A stretch of 64,000 nt of DNA from an uncultured Ectothiorhodospiraceae bacterium (GTDB lineage: Bacteria > Pseudomonadota > Gammaproteobacteria > CAMYNG01), in the NCBI GenBank assembly GCA_947259765.1, contig CAMYNG010000007.1, positions 1-64,000 on the forward strand, read 5' to 3'. Of the stretch, positions 37,360 through 45,108 are shown one piece after another (the first letter of the stretch is position 1; the number at the start of each line of letters is the position of its first letter). The notes below the pieces were generated by a model that made no database searches, had not been told where the DNA came from, and worked only from the letters and a program-made list of their open reading frames with translations. The translations under genes were made by a program, and so were the position numbers.

Positions 37360-38412
37360 ATGTCAGATTCGCTGTGCGAAAAATACGGATTTGATCACAA
37401 CGGCCGCAAACGCCGTTTGGACCTGGCGGGTTTGTCCGATGACGATTTGCCCCTGGCCAGGGATCTGCAGCGTCTGATTGTCGAACCCAACGTGGAGCCG
37501 GTAGTGGAGGAGTTCTATCGCTTTCTGTTCTCGCAGGAAACGACTCATAAGTTTCTCGAGAGTGCCGATCGGATCAATCGCCTGCAGAAGACCCAGACAC
37601 AATACCTGTTAACGCTTGGTAATGATTTTGCCGCACAGTCCTACTTCGAAGATCGTCTGCGAATAGGCCAGGTGCACGAGCGAATTGGTCTGCCTTTGAG
37701 CCTGTATCAGTGTGCCTATCGTTGGCTGGAAAACCGGTTTGCGCTGTTGATTAGTCGTTGCCCGGGGCTGGAGGACGACGCGCGTGAGGCATTGCTGGGA
37801 TTCTTGCTGCGCATTATTACCCTGGATTCCAGCCTGGCGACAGAAACCTATTTTTTCGAGCGGGTGGGGGAACTGGAGGGAAAACTATCGGATATCGCGG
37901 ACGAACGTGATGCGTTGAGCCAGAAGGTGGAGCATGACACCCTCACCACCGTGGCAAGCCGGGAATTTATCATGACGCGCCTGGGAACCGAGCTGGAGCG
38001 TCTGCTGAATTACGCCGATCCATTCAGCGTGATCATGTTGGACCTGGACAAGTTTAAGGAAGTGAATGATACCCACGGTCACTTGGTGGGCGATCGCGTG
38101 TTGCAGGAAGTCGCCAGGCGCATCAAGGCCGCCGTGCGTCAGGTTGACTGGGTGGGGCGTTACGGGGGTGAAGAGTTCCTGCTGATTTTACCCGGCACCG
38201 GTAAGCAGACCGCGGGGCGGATCGCCGAGCGTGTGCGCCGTACGATCGCGGCAACCCCGGTGCATACCCAGGAGGCAACTATTTCCACCACGGTGAGTCT
38301 CGGCGTCACGGAAGCAAAGAGCAGTGATTCCACCGATGCCCTGGTCCAACGTGCGGATGCGGCCCTTTACGACGCCAAGCAGGCGGAGCGTAACTGTGTG
38401 AAATTTCGATGA
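37360..38412 (+). CDS. Globin-coupled diguanylate cyclase
   Basis: 350 residues: globin sensor domain (about 25-165) with the proximal heme His at H106 in IGQVHERIGLPLSLY, a short linker helix, and a GGDEF domain. The active site is GGEEF (269-273) and the inhibitory RxxD site is present (R260-D263). By family knowledge (DosC/HemDGC type), heme-bound oxygen controls cyclic-di-GMP synthesis. The stop overlaps the start of the next gene in ATGA. Its neighbourhood has no pili or exopolysaccharide genes. Confidence 0.92.
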   Translation: MSDSLCEKYGFDHNGRKRRLDLAGLSDDDLPLARDLQRLIVEPNVEPVVEEFYRFLFSQETTHKFLESADRINRLQKTQTQYLLTLGNDFAAQSYFEDRLRIGQVHERIGLPLSLYQCAYRWLENRFALLISRCPGLEDDAREALLGFLLRIITLDSSLATETYFFERVGELEGKLSDIADERDALSQKVEHDTLTTVASREFIMTRLGTELERLLNYADPFSVIMLDLDKFKEVNDTHGHLVGDRVLQEVARRIKAAVRQVDWVGRYGGEEFLLILPGTGKQTAGRIAERVRRTIAATPVHTQEATISTTVSLGVTEAKSSDSTDALVQRADAALYDAKQAERNCVKFR

Positions 38413-40487
38413 GCCGAATTCTGCTCGGCGTCGACACCGGCGGCACGTTCACCGATTTCGTCTGCTGGCGTAACGGTGAGTTGCGCATTCACAAGGTTCT
38501 TTCTACGCCCGCGGCCCCCGAACAGGCGATCCTTACGGGCATGGCCGATTTGGAGCTGCTGTCAGATGAGGTCCTGGCGGAGCTTCTCGTTGTTCACGGC
38601 TCCACCGTAGCCACCAACGCAGTGCTCGAAGGCAAGGGCGTGCGTACCGCATTTATCACCAATCGCGGTCTGGCAGATCTGCTCACCATCGGTCGCCAGG
38701 CACGGGCGGCATTGTATGACTTGCAACCACCCGCCGAGGCGCCGCCCGTTGCGCCTGAACTGTGTCTGCAAACGGGTGGCCGGCTGGCGGCGGATGGCGG
38801 TGAAATTGAGCCCCTTAGCCGCGCGGATTTGGAATCTCTGCAACGGCAACTGATTGCGCTTGAGCCGCGCGCCGTGGCCATCAACCTGTTGTTCTCCTAT
38901 CTGGACGATCGTTTCGAACGTGCCATCGAAGCCGTGGTGCCGCGCGGCGTGTTTGTTTCGCGCTCGTCGGCAGTACTGCCCGAGTTTCGCGAATACGAAC
39001 GTGGTATGACCACCTGGCTGAACGCCTATGTCGGCCCGCTGGTGCGTGATTACCTGGCCGCCTTGTCCGCTGAACTTGGAGTCGCCCACTTGTCGGTAAT
39101 GCAAAGTTCCGGTGGCACGATTGCCGCCGCGCAGGCGGGTTCTGAGGCGGTGCACATGTTGCTCTCGGGGCCGGCGGGCGGATTGGCCGGTGCACAGTTT
39201 ACCGGGCGGTATGCCAGATGTGAGCGTTTACTGACATTTGATATGGGCGGTACCTCCACGGACGTGGCTCTTGTCGATGGCGAGCTACAGCTCACCAACG
39301 AAGGTCACATTGGTCGTTTTCCGGTGGCCACGCCGATGGTGGACATGCATACCATTGGTGCTGGCGGTGGATCGATAGCCAGTGTCGACTCCGGCGGCCT
39401 TCTCCAGGTCGGGCCGGAATCGGCAGGTGCGGCGCCCGGACCAGCCTGCTATGGTCGCGGCGGCCAACAGGCCACGGTGACTGACGCTAACCTGGTTCTT
39501 GGCCGTCTGCAGCCGGCCGCCTTTCTAGGCGGTCGTATGCGTCTGGACCTGAACGCGGCACGCGACGCGATGAGCCGGATTGCCGGGAAACTGGACCTGA
39601 CGGTCGAGGACGCGGCGCTCGGTATCCTCCGGGTTGCCAACGAACATATGGCTGCCGCCTTGCGCGTGATGTCGATTCAGCGCGGTATCGACCCGCGCGA
39701 CTTGGTGTTGACCTCATTTGGTGGTGCCGGGGGACTGCACGTGTGCGCACTGGCCGAGGCGCTGGGAATGACCCAGGCGATGGTACCGGTGCACGCAGGA
39801 GTGTTATCAGCGCTGGGCATGCTCGCCGCACCTCGTGCCCGCCATCTGTCACAAACCTGCATCGATCTCCTGGCCGGCGTCACGGCGAGTCAAATCGAGG
39901 CAAGCATGGCCACATTGATCGCGCGGGGGCGTACCGCACTGACCGAGGAGGGCGTCAAGGCGGCGGATGTGCGGGTGGAGCGACAGGTTGACCTGCGTTA
40001 CCACGGGCAGTCGTACTTTCTGAAGGTCGCCTGGAACGGTGATATCGACGCGGCTGAGCAGCGTTTTCACGCGCTCCACGAGACGCGCTACGGGCATCGC
40101 CTCGCACAACCGGTGGAGCTTGTTAATGTTCGTGTGGCTTGCCGTGGCCCACAAGGTGAATTGGTCCTCGAAGCACTGAAGCACGGCGCTCTGCCTCCCG
40201 TCGTAGATCGGGTCCGCGTGCACGGTTTTCAGGAACCGGTGCCCGTGTACGACCGGCAGCGGCTGGCGGCGGGTGCGCCTCTGTGGGGTCCGGCGTTGAT
40301 CACCGAAACAGTTTCAACTACCTGGGTCGCCCCGGATTGGCAGGTAAGGCCGGATCAGGTTGGAAATCTGGTGCTGGCGCGGGTCGCCGAGGCGGTCAAT
40401 TATGGAGGTGATGAAGGGAGTGATAGCGGCACCGAGTTCGAGTCCGATATTGACGCCGTCTCTGAGACTGGCCCCGGTGGTACTTGA
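38409..40487 (+). CDS. Hydantoinase/oxoprolinase A family ATPase, stand-alone
   Basis: 692 residues with the HyuA architecture: N-terminal LLGVDTGGTFTDFV (ATP-binding), central DMGGTSTDVAL and GAGGGSIASVD, and a C-terminal domain. It catalyses ATP-dependent opening of 5-oxoproline- or hydantoin-like rings in characterised members, but those need the B subunit, which is not present here. It overlaps the globin cyclase by four bases. The acidic C-terminal tail (SGTEFESDIDAVSETG) is not typical. True substrate unknown. Confidence 0.85.
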   Translation: MSRILLGVDTGGTFTDFVCWRNGELRIHKVLSTPAAPEQAILTGMADLELLSDEVLAELLVVHGSTVATNAVLEGKGVRTAFITNRGLADLLTIGRQARAALYDLQPPAEAPPVAPELCLQTGGRLAADGGEIEPLSRADLESLQRQLIALEPRAVAINLLFSYLDDRFERAIEAVVPRGVFVSRSSAVLPEFREYERGMTTWLNAYVGPLVRDYLAALSAELGVAHLSVMQSSGGTIAAAQAGSEAVHMLLSGPAGGLAGAQFTGRYARCERLLTFDMGGTSTDVALVDGELQLTNEGHIGRFPVATPMVDMHTIGAGGGSIASVDSGGLLQVGPESAGAAPGPACYGRGGQQATVTDANLVLGRLQPAAFLGGRMRLDLNAARDAMSRIAGKLDLTVEDAALGILRVANEHMAAALRVMSIQRGIDPRDLVLTSFGGAGGLHVCALAEALGMTQAMVPVHAGVLSALGMLAAPRARHLSQTCIDLLAGVTASQIEASMATLIARGRTALTEEGVKAADVRVERQVDLRYHGQSYFLKVAWNGDIDAAEQRFHALHETRYGHRLAQPVELVNVRVACRGPQGELVLEALKHGALPPVVDRVRVHGFQEPVPVYDRQRLAAGAPLWGPALITETVSTTWVAPDWQVRPDQVGNLVLARVAEAVNYGGDEGSDSGTEFESDIDAVSETGPGGT

Positions 40488-40555
40488 AAACGGACTGCCA
40501 AATGCCGATATACTTAACATCAAGCTTTTGCTTGCCAAACTAGAGACCCCCTTTT

Positions 40556-41767
40556 ATGTCCCTGCTTTCTTTTACTGGATTCCTTGATTGGTCCATATGG
40601 ACGCTGCTGGCCTATCTTTTGGTCACCACGCACCTGACGATGGTTACGGTCACGCTGTTCCTGCATCGTCACCAGGCCCACCGGGCGGTGGATTTACATC
40701 CCCTGGTTACCCACCCGTTTCGCTTCTGGTTGTGGCTGAGCACCGGTATGAGTACCCGAGAGTGGGTGGCCGTGCATCGCAAACACCATGCCAAGGTGGA
40801 AACCGTGGACGACCCTCACAGCCCGCAGATCCACGGCTTGCGCAAACTGCTGCTGCAGGGCTCCGAATTGTATCGTGAGGCCGCGGCGGACAAAGAAATC
40901 CTGCAGCGTTACGGCTTTGGCACGCCGCAGGACTGGCTTGAAACCCGGCTTTACGGGGCACACCCGACGCTGGGTTTAGGGCTTTATTTTGTTGTTGACG
41001 TGCTGCTTTTCGGACCCATTGGCATCACCGTGTGGGCACTGCAAATGATGGCTATCCCGTTTTTTGCCGCCGGTATCATTAATGGCCTGGGTCATTTCTG
41101 GGGATATCGCAACTACGAGGTGGCTGACGCCTCGCGCAATATTTTTCCCTGGGGCATCCTGATCGGCGGCGAGGAGCTGCATAACAATCATCATGCCCAC
41201 GGCAGTTCCGCCCGATTTTCAGAAAAATGGTGGGAGTTCGATGTCGGTTGGTTTTACCTGCGGGTGTTGAGTGTCCTGGGGCTTGCGCAGGTGAAAAAAT
41301 TACCACCGAAAACAGTGCAAGTGCCAGGTAAGGTGTTGTTGGACACCGAGGCTATGCGGGCGATTATCGCCACCCGCTTCCAGGTCATGGCACGTTACAG
41401 CCGTGAGGTTCTAAAAAGCGTGCATCGGCAGGAAATGAAGCGTAGCGCCGATTCGGCTTATCGCCGTATTCTCGCGCGCGCACGTCGTCTGTTGCGCCGC
41501 GAGGAATCAATGATGGACGACCGCGCACGACACCGATTGGCCGTGGCGTTAAGTTCCAGTCCGGATTTGAAAACCGTGTATGAATTCAAGCAGCGCCTGC
41601 AGACCCTGTGGACCCAGACGGCTGCAACCCAGGAGCATTTGCTCAAGGCCGTGCAGGACTGGTGCCGTCAGGCCGAGGCGACCGGTATCAAGGCTCTGGA
41701 GGATTTCGCCCGCTCACTACGTAGCTATTCTCTACAAGAACAGGGCCTGGTAGGCGCGAGGGCCTAG
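40556..41767 (+). CDS. Membrane fatty acid desaturase with C-terminal extension
   Basis: 403 residues. Di-iron His boxes are present: HRHQAHR, HRKHHAKVE and NNHHAHG. Four helices are expected in the first ~250 residues, matching acyl-lipid/acyl-CoA delta-9 desaturases (DesA type), which make unsaturated fatty acids aerobically. About 150 residues follow that are basic and helical; part (LKTVYEFKQRLQTLW, WCRQAEATGIKALEDF) looks to me like the tail of ISL3-type transposases. A bidirectional terminator follows. Confidence 0.88.
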   Translation: MSLLSFTGFLDWSIWTLLAYLLVTTHLTMVTVTLFLHRHQAHRAVDLHPLVTHPFRFWLWLSTGMSTREWVAVHRKHHAKVETVDDPHSPQIHGLRKLLLQGSELYREAAADKEILQRYGFGTPQDWLETRLYGAHPTLGLGLYFVVDVLLFGPIGITVWALQMMAIPFFAAGIINGLGHFWGYRNYEVADASRNIFPWGILIGGEELHNNHHAHGSSARFSEKWWEFDVGWFYLRVLSVLGLAQVKKLPPKTVQVPGKVLLDTEAMRAIIATRFQVMARYSREVLKSVHRQEMKRSADSAYRRILARARRLLRREESMMDDRARHRLAVALSSSPDLKTVYEFKQRLQTLWTQTAATQEHLLKAVQDWCRQAEATGIKALEDFARSLRSYSLQEQGLVGARA

Positions 41768-41804
41768 GAAAAGCGCAACGGTGGAGTAGTGCGGTCCCGT
41801 GAAT

Positions 41805-41833
41805 AAAAAACCCGCCTGAAAGGCGGGTTTTTT
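41805..41833. terminator. Bidirectional terminator between desaturase and rpmG
   Basis: AAAAAACCCGCC, loop TGAAA, GGCGGGTTTTTT. A-run and T-run flank a 6-bp GC stem, so it can serve both the desaturase gene and the convergent rpmB-rpmG unit. Confidence 0.9.
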
Positions 41834-41853
41834 ATTGAGATAATGGTTTTCAG

Positions 41854-42021
41854 CTATTTGATTTTGGCTTCTTTATATACGACATGCTTGCGTACTACCG
41901 GGTCGAATTTCTTGATTTCCATTTTTTCCGGCATGTTGCGTTTGTTCTTGGACGTCGTGTAGAAGTGGCCGGTGCCGGCACTGGAGACGAGTCTGATTTT
42001 TTCGCGTGCTGATTTTGCCAT
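41854..42021 (-). CDS. rpmG: 50S ribosomal protein L33
   Basis: 55 residues, the same length as E. coli L33: [18 protein letters not shown] at the start, [20 protein letters not shown] in the middle, KEAKIK at the end. It lacks the CxxC zinc pairs of the other L33 class. It follows rpmB after 12 bases. The start is fixed by the family alignment and a GGAGA Shine-Dalgarno just upstream. Confidence 0.95.
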   Translation of the reverse strand: MAKSAREKIRLVSSAGTGHFYTTSKNKRNMPEKMEIKKFDPVVRKHVVYKEAKIK

Positions 42022-42033
42022 TGAACTGTCTCC

Positions 42034-42270
42034 TTAAACCTTTTCGCCACGAGCGCGGATGTCGGCCAGTACCTGGTCGATACCCTTTTTGTCGATGATA
42101 CGCATCCCCTTGGTGGACAGGCGCAGTTTCACCCAACGGTTCTCACTTTCCACCCAGAATCGGTGGGATTGCAGGTTAGGCAAAAAGCGCCGGCGCGTTT
42201 TGTTGTTGGCGTGAGAAACGTTGTTTCCCGCCATGGGCCGCTTACCGGTAACTTGGCAAATTCTCGACAT
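42034..42270 (-). CDS. rpmB: 50S ribosomal protein L28
   Basis: 78 residues starting [20 protein letters not shown] at 42270, the normal L28 N-terminus. The reading frame continues upstream to 42336 but that part is unrelated. It heads the rpmB-rpmG pair, as in most gammaproteobacteria, just downstream of radC. Confidence 0.96.
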   Translation of the reverse strand: MSRICQVTGKRPMAGNNVSHANNKTRRRFLPNLQSHRFWVESENRWVKLRLSTKGMRIIDKKGIDQVLADIRARGEKV

Positions 42271-42366
42271 GGTTGTGCTCCAAAAAATACGGCTGTCTGA
42301 CGACAGGACCGCGAATTGTAGAAAAAGCGGGTTCAAGATTCAAGGGTAAAGCCCAATGTATTGCGC

Positions 42367-43041
42367 CTAAATCCAGCCTCGCTCGGCGAAGGACACGGTA
42401 TGCCCGTCACCGATAACAAAATGGTCCAGTATCCGCACGTCCACCAGCTCCAGCGCGGACTTTAAACGACGCGTCAGGTGCCGGTCGGCTTCGCTGGGTT
42501 CGGCGACGCCTGACGGGTGATTGTGCGCCAGGATCACTGCTGCGGCATTGTGGCGCAGGATGTGTTTGACCACCTCACGCGGATAGACACTGGCGCCGTT
42601 AATCGTGCCGCGAAACAGTTCGCTGTAGCGTATCACCCGGTGGCGGTTGTCCAGCAACAGGCAGGCAAAGACTTCGTGCTCATAGTCACGCATTTGTGCC
42701 TGCAGGTAACGGCGTGTCGCTTCGGGATCGGTCAGACTGATACCGCGCTGTAGGGACTCGGCCAGGTGGCGGCGGGCCATTTCCAGTACCGCCTGTAGCT
42801 GACTGTATTTGGCGGTACCCAGCCCATGCTGTTGGCAGAATTCGTCGCGATCGGCGCAAAGCAATGCCCGCAAACTGCCAAATTCAGAGAGTAGGTCGCG
42901 CGCCAGATCCACGGCGCTGCGACCGCGCACACCGGTACGGAGAAAAATCGCCAGCAGTTCGGCGTCAGACAGCGAATCGGCGCCCTGATCGAGGAGTTTC
43001 TCGCGTGGCCGTTCTTCGGCCGGCCAGTCGTTAATTGCCAT
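42367..43041 (-). CDS. radC: RadC/JAB family protein
   Basis: 224 residues. An N-terminal helix-hairpin-helix region ([17 protein letters not shown]) is followed by a JAMM-type domain with [17 protein letters not shown] 43041 has GGAGG upstream and matches [17 protein letters not shown] of known RadC; an in-frame ATG at 43143 is too far. The true function of RadC is unsettled despite its name. It is divergent from coaBC. Confidence 0.93.
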   Translation of the reverse strand: MAINDWPAEERPREKLLDQGADSLSDAELLAIFLRTGVRGRSAVDLARDLLSEFGSLRALLCADRDEFCQQHGLGTAKYSQLQAVLEMARRHLAESLQRGISLTDPEATRRYLQAQMRDYEHEVFACLLLDNRHRVIRYSELFRGTINGASVYPREVVKHILRHNAAAVILAHNHPSGVAEPSEADRHLTRRLKSALELVDVRILDHFVIGDGHTVSFAERGWI

Positions 43042-43172
43042 GTTGACCTCCATGTCATCGGCGTGGTTCGAGTGACCGGCTATTATCTCTGTGTGTGGCG
43101 GCCGTCTGCAAGCCGGCCCCCCAATGCGGTGCCGGGAGGTCAATTACCCAGGATTATTGATACACTCCGAAT

Positions 43173-44441
43173 ATGCGACAACTGACAAACAAACGTATCC
43201 TGCTGGGCGTGACCGGCAGTGTCGCGGCCTACAAGGCCGGTGAGCTGATCCGCGAACTGCGCCGCGCGGGGGCTGAAGTGCGTGTTGTCCTGACCCGCAG
43301 CGCGGCTGAATTTGTCACGCCGCTAACCTTTCAGGCCCTGTCGGGGCACCCGGTCAATGCCGAGCTGCTTGATGCGGAAACCGAGGCCGGTATGGGGCAT
43401 ATTGAGCTGGCCCGCTGGGCGGACTGTATCCTGGTGGCGCCGGCCAGTGCCGACTTTCTCGCCCGCCTGGCGCAGGGCCGGGCCGACGATCTGCTGACTG
43501 CCGTTTGCCTTGCGCGCGGTGTGCCATTGGCCGTCACTCCCGCGATGAACCAAAAAATGTGGGCCAATGCGGCCACCCAGGCCAATCTGGATGCCATGCG
43601 TGGTCGGGGTGTACTGATCTTTGGTCCCGACAGCGGCGAACAGGCCTGCGGTGAGACCGGACCTGGGCGCATGCTGGAGGTGCCCGCCATTACCGAAGCG
43701 GTATCCGAACTTTTTACCACCGGAAGCTTGCAGGGGCGGACGGTTCTGGTGACCGCCGGACCCACCCGGGAAGTCATCGATCCGGTTCGTTTTTTGGCTA
43801 ATCACAGTTCCGGTAAAATGGGTTTCAGTATCGCCGAGGCCGCCCAGGAGGCGGGTGCACGGGTAATTTTGGTGAGCGGGCCGGTGAATCTGCCCACCCC
43901 TGATCGGGTAGAGCGAATCGATGTGATATCGGCTGAGCAAATGCTGGCCGAGGTTCAGGAGCGGGTGGTGAGCGCGGATATCCTGGTGGCCGCTGCCGCG
44001 GTGGCTGATTATCGGCCCGTGCAAGTGGCGACCGAAAAAATTCGTAAAACCCACGACCGCTTACAACTGGAACTGGTGCGTAATCCGGATATTCTGCGCG
44101 AGGTCAAGCGCGCGCATCCGCGGCTGTTTTGTCTTGGCTTTGCGGCGGAAACGGAAGACCTGCATGCGCACGCGCGGGCAAAATTGATCGACAAGGGCAT
44201 TGAGATGATCGCGGCTAATCGTGTGGGTGCTGCGGCAGAAGATGCCGAAGGCGTGTTCGGCAGCGATACCAATGCACTGTCCTTGTTGTGGGGTGAAGAT
44301 TGCGTCGAACTTCCGCTTGCGCCGAAGGCCAAACTGGCGCGCCAGCTAATCGCCAGTCTGGCTCAGCGCTTCGATGACTGGAGTAAACGCACCAATGGGC
44401 GCGGCGACAATATTGTTACCTTACCAGGTAACAGAAACTAA
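43173..44441 (+). CDS. coaBC: Bifunctional phosphopantothenoylcysteine decarboxylase/synthetase
   Basis: 422 residues. CoaC half (1-185): flavoprotein fold, active His in [19 protein letters not shown] motif, and Cys in [13 protein letters not shown]. CoaB half (about 188-400): [17 protein letters not shown] and NHSSGKMG, with the [11 protein letters not shown] loop. It catalyses steps 2 and 3 of coenzyme A synthesis from pantothenate; coaD is also in this window. dut follows, as in E. coli and Pseudomonas. Confidence 0.95.
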   Translation: MRQLTNKRILLGVTGSVAAYKAGELIRELRRAGAEVRVVLTRSAAEFVTPLTFQALSGHPVNAELLDAETEAGMGHIELARWADCILVAPASADFLARLAQGRADDLLTAVCLARGVPLAVTPAMNQKMWANAATQANLDAMRGRGVLIFGPDSGEQACGETGPGRMLEVPAITEAVSELFTTGSLQGRTVLVTAGPTREVIDPVRFLANHSSGKMGFSIAEAAQEAGARVILVSGPVNLPTPDRVERIDVISAEQMLAEVQERVVSADILVAAAAVADYRPVQVATEKIRKTHDRLQLELVRNPDILREVKRAHPRLFCLGFAAETEDLHAHARAKLIDKGIEMIAANRVGAAAEDAEGVFGSDTNALSLLWGEDCVELPLAPKAKLARQLIASLAQRFDDWSKRTNGRGDNIVTLPGNRN

Positions 44442-44581
44442 CAATTCGGTTTCTTGATCGTGACCGGCTGTACACTCATTCGTCCGGGGTGCACTTGGTT
44501 GCGACAAAAAATTTGGTAAACAAACGGTGAAACCGGTTCCGGGACGTGGTAAAAGGTGGCGCCAAAGAAAGGCGGGGATTA

Positions 44582-45037
44582 ATGCAAAAAATACAACTCA
44601 GAGTACTCGACGATCGTCTTGGCAACGGCATACCGTTACCGGAATACGCCACCGGCGGAGCAGCCGGCATGGACTTGCGTGCCTGTGTGGAAGCGGCGCT
44701 GGAAATTCAAGCTGGAGAAACACAGCTGATCCCGACTGGTTTAGCGATTCACATTGAGGATCCCGGTTTGGCTGCCGTGATTCTGCCTCGCTCCGGACTT
44801 GGACATAAGCATGGCATCGTGTTGGGGAATCTGGTGGGGCTGATCGATTCGGATTACCAGGGTCAGTTGTATGTCTCTTGCTGGAATCGCGGTAGCGATT
44901 CTTTTACCATCAATGTCGGTGAGCGCATTGCGCAACTGGTTTTTGTTCCGGTAGTGCAAACCGAGTTTGAAATTGTCGACGATTTTGCAACCAGTTTGCG
45001 CGCCGAGGGCGGTTTTGGTCATACCGGACGACATTGA
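44582..45037 (+). CDS. dut: Deoxyuridine 5'-triphosphate nucleotidohydrolase
   Basis: 151-residue trimeric dUTPase with the five motifs: [36 protein letters not shown], and the C-terminal [13 protein letters not shown] 44582 has GGCGGGG upstream; an upstream ATG at 44546 adds a basic stretch that family members lack. It removes dUTP and provides dUMP. Confidence 0.95.
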   Translation: MQKIQLRVLDDRLGNGIPLPEYATGGAAGMDLRACVEAALEIQAGETQLIPTGLAIHIEDPGLAAVILPRSGLGHKHGIVLGNLVGLIDSDYQGQLYVSCWNRGSDSFTINVGERIAQLVFVPVVQTEFEIVDDFATSLRAEGGFGHTGRH

Positions 45038-45108
45038 GCGCATAAATAATTTGTTCCCGACTAAACTGAATCGGGACTTTGTGATAACACCACAACCAAG
45101 GAATCAAT

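Noticed and set aside
43323-44054. A 243-residue reverse frame
   Set aside because: Antisense to coaBC and lacking any motif.
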